Assembly (NCBI GenBank): GCA_044865965.1
Contig: JBIOTP010000351.1
Coordinates: forward strand, 1 to 35,811
Direction of reading: 5' to 3'
Origin: Solirubrobacter sp044865965
Lineage (GTDB): Bacteria > Actinomycetota > Thermoleophilia > Solirubrobacterales > Solirubrobacteraceae
DNA length: 35,811 bases
Position 1 is the first letter of the stretch; the number at the start of each line of letters is the position of its first letter. A program made the translations under genes and the position numbers. Below the pieces are notes generated by a model. That model saw only the letters and a list, made by a program, of their open reading frames with translations, was not told the DNA's origin and did no database searches. Of the stretch, positions 31,236 to 35,811 are shown piece after piece.

Positions 31236-33400
31236 GCGCCGGCGACGGCCGCGCCGGCCTGAGCACCGCGCGCGACACCATCGACGTCGACGTGGGCGGC
31301 ACGTTCACCGACCTCGTGATGACGGTGGGCGGCGAGACCATCTACCGCAAGGTCCCCACCACCCCCTACGACCTGTCCGTCGGCTTCATGCAGGTCGTCG
31401 AGGAGGCGGCCGCCGCGCTCGGCGAGGGCGACGTGCGCGAGCGGCTCGCGCGCATCGACACGGTGCGCTACTCGACGACGGTGGCGATGAACCGCCTGCT
31501 CGAGCGGCGCGGCCCGCGCATCGGCCTGATCACCACTCAGGGCCACGAGGACGCGATCCTGATCGGCAAGGGCGCGCAGTGGATCGACGGCACGCGGCTC
31601 GACGAGCGCCGCTCGCTGCCGTTCCAGCACAAGCCGGAGCCGCTCGTGCCGCGCGAGCTGATCGTCGGGGTGCGCGAGCGCGTCGACGGGCGCGGCCAGG
31701 TGATCCGCGAGCTCGACGAGGACGACGTCCGCCGCAAGGTCCGCCTGCTGGTCGACCGCGGCGCCCGCGCGCTCGTCGTGTCGCTGCTGTGGTCGTTCGT
31801 CAACCCCGGGCACGAGCGGCGCGTGCGCGACATCATCCGCGAGGAGTACCGCGACTACCACGTCGGCTACCTGCCGGTGATCCTCGCCTCGCAGGTGGTC
31901 TCGCGGCTCGGCGAGTACGGGCGAACGATGTCGGCGGTGCTCGACGCGTACCTGCAGCGCGCAATGCAGATCGAGCTCAGCGGGACGTGGGACAAGCTCC
32001 GCGAGGCGGGCTACCACGGCCCGTTCTTCATGGTCCACAACACCGGCGGCTGCGCCGACCTGTTCAAGACCACTGCGGGCCGCACCTACAACGGCGGGCC
32101 GATCGCGGGGCTCGTGGGCGCGCGCGACATTGCCCGCCACCTCGACGCGCCGAACGTCGTGACCGCCGACGTGGGCGGCACGAGCTTCGACATCGGGCTC
32201 GTCGTCGGCGAGTCGGTGCGCAACTACGAGTTCAACCCGGTGGTCGACCGCTGGATGGTGGCCACGACCATGCTGCAGTCGCTGTCGATCGGGGCCGGCG
32301 GCGGCTCGATCGCCTGGATCAACCGCGAGCTGGGCGGGCGGCTGGAGGTCGGCCCGCAGAGCGCGGGCTCCTACCCCGGCCCGGTCGCCTACGACCTGGG
32401 CGGCACACAGCCGACGGTCACCGACGCCGACCTCGTGCTCGGCTACCTCGACCCCGACTGCTACTTCGGCGGGCGCATGGTGCTCAACAAGGACGCCGCC
32501 GAGGAGGCGATCGCGCGCGACATCGCCGAGCCGCTCGGCCTGGCCACGATCGCGGCGGCGGCGCTGATCCGCCGCGTGATCGACGAGAAGATGTCCTCCG
32601 CCATCCGCAAGGAGGTCACGCTGCGGGGCTACCGGCCGGCGGAGTTCGTGATCTTCGCGATCGGCGGCGCGGGGCCGACGCACGTCGCCGGCTACATGGG
32701 CGAGATCCCGCGCGCGGTGATCTTCCCGTTCTCGCCGGTGTTCTGCGCCTACGGCAGCTCGATCATGGATGTCGTCCACCTCTACGAGCAGTCGCAGCGG
32801 ATGACGCTGATCGAGCCGGTGACCCGCCGCCCGGCGGTCGGCTTCGACGCCTTCAACGCGGTCGTCGACGGGCTGATCGAGCAGGGTCAGCGCGAGGTGA
32901 TGGCCGAAGGACTGCCGTGGGGGTCGGCGGTGCTGTCGCTGGAGCTCGACATGCTCTACGGCGGCCAGATCCACTCCAAGCGGGCGTCCACGCCGGGCCT
33001 GCGGCTCGCCTCCGAGGACGACGTGTGGCGGTTCTACCGGCAGTTCGAGGAGGAGTTCGCCGCCGCCTTCAGCCCGCTGGCGGTCAACCTGGACGGTGGC
33101 GTGTACATCGACACGTTCGTGCTGCGCGTCACGCTGCCGGGTCGGCGGCTGCAGCTCGAGTCGCACCCGCTCCAGGGGCCCGACCCCGCCGCCGCGCTGA
33201 CCGGCACGCGCCCGGCCTACTGGCCGGAGCTGGGCGACTGGGCCGACACCCCGATCTACCTGCTGGACCGGCTCGCGCCCGGCAACCGCATGGACGGGCC
33301 GGCGATCGTCGAGTCCGAGTACTCCACCGCCGTCATCCCGCCGGGCCGCCGGCTGACCATCGAGGAGCACGGCCTGGGCGTCATCGAGGACAGGGGCTGA
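31232..33400 (+). CDS. apcC: Acetophenone-carboxylase-like subunit, second HyuA-type protein (ApcC position)
   Basis: The 722-residue (about 79 kDa) protein is a second, longer hydantoinase A-type polypeptide. It has IDVDVGGTFTDLVMTVGGET at the N terminus, RYSTTVAMNRLLERRGPRIG, FMVHNTGGCADLFKT, VTADVGGTSFDIGLV, and LSIGAGGGSIAWINRELGGR. These supply ATP-binding loops, and YNGGPIAGLVGARD is typical of the family. Two different HyuA-type subunits in one operon are a feature of acetophenone carboxylase and absent from acetone carboxylase. It overlaps apcB (ATGA) and is followed after 2 bases by the HyuB-type gene. Codon use and GC match the neighbours. Confidence 0.82.
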   Translation: MSAGDGRAGLSTARDTIDVDVGGTFTDLVMTVGGETIYRKVPTTPYDLSVGFMQVVEEAAAALGEGDVRERLARIDTVRYSTTVAMNRLLERRGPRIGLITTQGHEDAILIGKGAQWIDGTRLDERRSLPFQHKPEPLVPRELIVGVRERVDGRGQVIRELDEDDVRRKVRLLVDRGARALVVSLLWSFVNPGHERRVRDIIREEYRDYHVGYLPVILASQVVSRLGEYGRTMSAVLDAYLQRAMQIELSGTWDKLREAGYHGPFFMVHNTGGCADLFKTTAGRTYNGGPIAGLVGARDIARHLDAPNVVTADVGGTSFDIGLVVGESVRNYEFNPVVDRWMVATTMLQSLSIGAGGGSIAWINRELGGRLEVGPQSAGSYPGPVAYDLGGTQPTVTDADLVLGYLDPDCYFGGRMVLNKDAAEEAIARDIAEPLGLATIAAAALIRRVIDEKMSSAIRKEVTLRGYRPAEFVIFAIGGAGPTHVAGYMGEIPRAVIFPFSPVFCAYGSSIMDVVHLYEQSQRMTLIEPVTRRPAVGFDAFNAVVDGLIEQGQREVMAEGLPWGSAVLSLELDMLYGGQIHSKRASTPGLRLASEDDVWRFYRQFEEEFAAAFSPLAVNLDGGVYIDTFVLRVTLPGRRLQLESHPLQGPDPAAALTGTRPAYWPELGDWADTPIYLLDRLAPGNRMDGPAIVESEYSTAVIPPGRRLTIEEHGLGVIEDRG

Positions 33401-33402
33401 CC

Positions 33403-35469
33403 ATGCCGATTCCCACCCCCGAGGAGAAGCTGGAGATGATCCGCCTGGCGCCGCCGCGCCCGGCGGAGCGCGAGGCGGCGCGAGCGCTCGCCCCCGGCGA
33501 CTACGAGATCGGCTTCCAGCGCACCAACGACATCCTGGACGAGGCGCTGGAGGTCTTCCAGCGCTCCTCGCGCAGCAGCATGGGCATCGCGGGCGACGTG
33601 ATGGTCGCGCTGTTCACGGCCGACGGCGACCTCGTCAACGCGGCCGCCGGCACGTACCTGCACGCGATCATCCAGCCGATCGTCATCAAGTACATCCTGC
33701 GCCACTACGCGGAGAACCCCGGCATCCGCGACGGCGACCTGTGGTACGTCAACGACGCCCTGTACGGCGGCATCCACAACCCGGACCAGGTGGTGGTGCT
33801 GCCGATCTTCGACGGCGACGAGCTCGTGGCGTGGGCCGGCGCCGCGAACCACACGACCGAGACCGGCGCGGTCGAGCCCGGCGGCATGCCGGTGTCCGCG
33901 TCCACGCGCTTCCACGAGGGCATGAACATGCCGCCGGTCAAGATCGGCGAGAACCACCAGCTGCGCGCCGACTGGCTGGAGGTCTTCAACGCGTTCGGCA
34001 TCCGCGCGCCGCAGATGATCGTCACCGACCTGAAGGCGCGCTCGACGGCAGCCGACCGCGTGCGTACGCGCATCCTCGAGATGGTCGCCAAGGACGGCCG
34101 CGACTTCCTGCTCGGGACCATGCGGCGGATGCTCGAGGTCGCCGAGCAGGGCGCGCGCCAGCGCATCGCGTCCTGGCTCGACGGCCGCTACCGCAGCGTG
34201 AACTTCAGCGACGGCGTGGGGATGGAGCACGGGCTCGTGCGCTCCGCCGACCTGACGCTGATCAAGCAGGGCGACGAGATCGTGTTCGACTTCTCCGGCA
34301 CCTCGCCGGAGAACCTGTCCTCCTATCACGCGCACGTCCAGTCAGTGGTCGGCCACGTCGCCAACTACGTCTACTCGTACGTGTTCTTCGACCTGCCGAT
34401 CTCGAGCGCCACGTTCGCGCCGTTCCGGTTCGAGATCCCGCGCGGGACGGTGTTGAATCCGGACGACCGGGCCGCGACGAGCTGCTCGGTGATGGTCGGG
34501 GCGGTGGTGATGAGCGCGTGCGCGAACGCGTTCGCCAAGCTGCTGTTCAGCTCCGGCCAGGACTGGAACCGGTTGACCGCGTCGGCCAGCAACGCGGGCA
34601 ACGCGATGGTGATCGCCGGCCTGTCGCAGTGGGGCCTGCCGTTCGCCGACATGATCGCCTACTCGATCAACACGGAGGGGATGGGCGGGCGCCCGACCGG
34701 CCCGGGGATGAGCGCGTTCGGCTTCCCCTGGTGCCCGTTCGGCCGCGCGCCCGACGTGGAGCTGATGGAGAACGAGTTCCCGCTGCTGATCCCGATCTCG
34801 CAGCACTGGAGCGACAGCGCGGGCGCCGGCAAGCACCGCGGCGGCGCCGGCACGGTGCAGCTGTGGGTCACCCACCAGGTGCCGCAGCTGTTCTTCATGG
34901 CGATCGCCGACAACTCGAAGATCCAGTCGGCGCAGCCGCTGTTCGGGGGCTACGCGCCGGCCACGTGCCCCGGCATCGCCGTGCGCGGCGCCGACCTCGT
35001 CCGGCGGCTGCGCGAGGGCGGCGGGCCGCCGGACCTCGACTTCCAGGCGCTGATCGGCGGCGGCATCGAGGGCCAGTGGGAGATCGAGTTCATGGGGCGC
35101 TCGGTGCGGCCGTACTCCGAGGGCGACGTGGCCACGTTCGGCTTCTCGGCCGGGGGCGCCGGCTACGGCGACCCGCTCGAGGCGGACCCGGACGCCGTCG
35201 CGCGCGACCTGTTCGACGGCGTAGTGTCGGCGTGGACCGTCGAGAACGTCTACCGCGTCGCGATCGACCCGGACTCGCCGGTCGGCGAGGCGCTGCACGA
35301 GGAGACCGCCCGGCTGCGCTCGGAGGAGCGGGCGCGGCGGGCCGAGCGCGGCCGCACGTGGGAGGAGTTCCACGCCGACTGGGAGCAGCTGCGCCCGCCC
35401 GAGGAGATCCTGTTCGCGTTCGGCACCTGGCCCGACGGCGCGCCGGCCCAGCCGGTCATGCGCATGTAG
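33403..35469 (+). CDS. apcD: Acetophenone-carboxylase-like subunit, HyuB/hydantoinase B fold (ApcD position)
   Basis: The 688-residue (about 75 kDa) protein is a hydantoinase B-type subunit. Conserved parts are NDILDEALEVFQRSSRSSMG, GDVMVALFTADGDLVNAAAG, the metal-site stretch DLWYVNDALYGGIHNPDQVV, WAGAANHTTETGAVEPGGM, EIVFDFSGTSPEN, and GAGKHRGGAGTVQ near the end. In Apc and acetone carboxylase this subunit houses the carboxylation site. The ATG at 33403 is two bases after the apcC stop. Downstream, 11 bases separate it from a fifth gene that runs out of the window. Confidence 0.83.
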   Translation: MPIPTPEEKLEMIRLAPPRPAEREAARALAPGDYEIGFQRTNDILDEALEVFQRSSRSSMGIAGDVMVALFTADGDLVNAAAGTYLHAIIQPIVIKYILRHYAENPGIRDGDLWYVNDALYGGIHNPDQVVVLPIFDGDELVAWAGAANHTTETGAVEPGGMPVSASTRFHEGMNMPPVKIGENHQLRADWLEVFNAFGIRAPQMIVTDLKARSTAADRVRTRILEMVAKDGRDFLLGTMRRMLEVAEQGARQRIASWLDGRYRSVNFSDGVGMEHGLVRSADLTLIKQGDEIVFDFSGTSPENLSSYHAHVQSVVGHVANYVYSYVFFDLPISSATFAPFRFEIPRGTVLNPDDRAATSCSVMVGAVVMSACANAFAKLLFSSGQDWNRLTASASNAGNAMVIAGLSQWGLPFADMIAYSINTEGMGGRPTGPGMSAFGFPWCPFGRAPDVELMENEFPLLIPISQHWSDSAGAGKHRGGAGTVQLWVTHQVPQLFFMAIADNSKIQSAQPLFGGYAPATCPGIAVRGADLVRRLREGGGPPDLDFQALIGGGIEGQWEIEFMGRSVRPYSEGDVATFGFSAGGAGYGDPLEADPDAVARDLFDGVVSAWTVENVYRVAIDPDSPVGEALHEETARLRSEERARRAERGRTWEEFHADWEQLRPPEEILFAFGTWPDGAPAQPVMRM

Positions 35470-35480
35470 CCTCGGGGGGC

Positions 35481-35811
35481 ATGGAGGCGACCGTGCAGGC
35501 ACCCGCCGAGCGGCTCGGGCGGCCCGCCGGGCCGCCCCTCGTGGCGCCCCTGATGGCCGCGCTCAGCGGCGAGCTCGAGGGGCTCGCGCCGCGCGCGGTG
35601 CTCTCGGACGCGACGAAGCTGTCGGCCGGCGTGCGCGAGCTCACGCGCGCGCTGGAGGCCGACGTCGCCACCGCCGAGTTCGGGACCGCCTGGGACCTGG
35701 AGGCCGCCGGCGCCGCGCTGGACTGGTCCGCGTTCCCGCCGCGCGTCGCCGCCGGCCCAGCCGCGCCGGCCGGCGGTGTCGCCGCCGGTGGCCCTGCCGC
35801 GCCGGCCGGCG
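35481..35811 (+). CDS. Unrecognised protein, N-terminal part only, in the apcE position
   Basis: A GGGGGG tract precedes the ATG at 35481, 11 bases after the HyuB-type gene. The 110 codons in the window encode MEATVQAPAERLGRPAGPPL, then helical segments (PLMAALSGELEGLAPRAVLS; SAGVRELTRALEADVATAEF; TAWDLEAAGAALDW) and a repeated Ala/Pro/Gly linker. The known epsilon subunit of acetophenone carboxylase (34 kDa) is encoded at this place, but no conserved motif is visible here, so the assignment rests on position alone. A regulatory or sensory protein is also possible. Confidence 0.55.
   Translation, partial: MEATVQAPAERLGRPAGPPLVAPLMAALSGELEGLAPRAVLSDATKLSAGVRELTRALEADVATAEFGTAWDLEAAGAALDWSAFPPRVAAGPAAPAGGVAAGGPAAPAG
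35745..35811 (+). repeat. 33-bp tandem repeat encoding an Ala/Pro/Gly linker
   Basis: GTCGCCGCCGGCCCAGCCGC and its following GCCGGCCGGCG (35745-35777) recur from 35778 with two small changes and one extra codon's shift, encoding VAAGPAAPAGG then VAAGGPAAPAG. The array may continue beyond the window edge. Confidence 0.65.

Noticed and set aside
31058..33370. Long minus-strand and second plus-strand open frames over the carboxylase genes
   Set aside because: They are Arg/Ala/Pro-rich antisense or off-frame readings of strongly conserved HyuA/HyuB genes and have no motifs of their own.
1..35811. tRNA, rRNA, insertion sequences or phage attachment sites
   Set aside because: No cloverleaf, rRNA-like stretch, transposase motif or flanking inverted/direct repeat pair was seen, though no covariance search could be run.

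Overview
The DNA is very GC-rich with strong G/C bias at third codon positions. It carries actinobacterial hallmarks: a cytochrome b with PDWY instead of PEWY, a three-helix Rieske subunit with a diheme cytochrome c, frequent GTG starts, and ATGA/GTGA gene overlaps. Several large LuxR/AAA regulators and a Gly/Asp-repeat secreted protein point to a soil actinobacterium of the Thermoleophilia/Solirubrobacterales type. That placement is an inference from gene content; no marker gene is present.

Layout. 1-2.3 kb: a partial ArsR-type regulator, a small ORF, and soxR divergent from a SoxR-box promoter driving a metallo-hydrolase and a GNAT gene. 2.3-13.5 kb: three large LuxR/AAA regulators, all broken by frameshifts or deletions, interspersed with a frameshifted small lipoprotein, a small DUF4242-like protein, a secreted Gly/Asp-repeat protein whose signal peptide is out of frame with its body, and a minus-strand operon. 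That operon (11.8-10.2 kb) encodes a candidate effector with a short eCIS-type motif, an overlapping small partner and an SRPBCC protein. 13.6-20.1 kb: a STAS protein, then a seven-gene minus-strand respiratory operon (ctaC, ctaD, small membrane protein, ctaG, qcrC, qcrA, qcrB) in which electrons would pass from quinol through the bc complex to an aa3-type oxidase. No subunit III gene is present, and subunit I keeps its metal ligands but lacks the usual D- and K-channel residues. 20.2-22.5 kb: a small membrane protein and a graveyard (truncated flavin monooxygenase, sensor kinase lacking its ATP-binding core, remnant of an LVIVD-type protein).

22.6-35.8 kb: an intact, tightly packed aromatic-catabolism island. 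An aromatic amino acid ammonia-lyase with a Phe-Leu selectivity pair faces a plus-strand operon: a feruloyl/cinnamoyl-CoA-synthetase-like ligase, hotdog thioesterase, FadR-type GntR regulator, PaaK-like ligase, and four genes whose order and sizes match the acetophenone carboxylase subunits ApcA-D. A fifth gene runs off the window in the apcE position. The proposed logic is L-Phe to cinnamate to cinnamoyl-CoA, with the carboxylase and second ligase handling an aryl ketone or beta-keto acid. This combination is the most novel system here, followed by the channel-less oxidase and the candidate effector operon.
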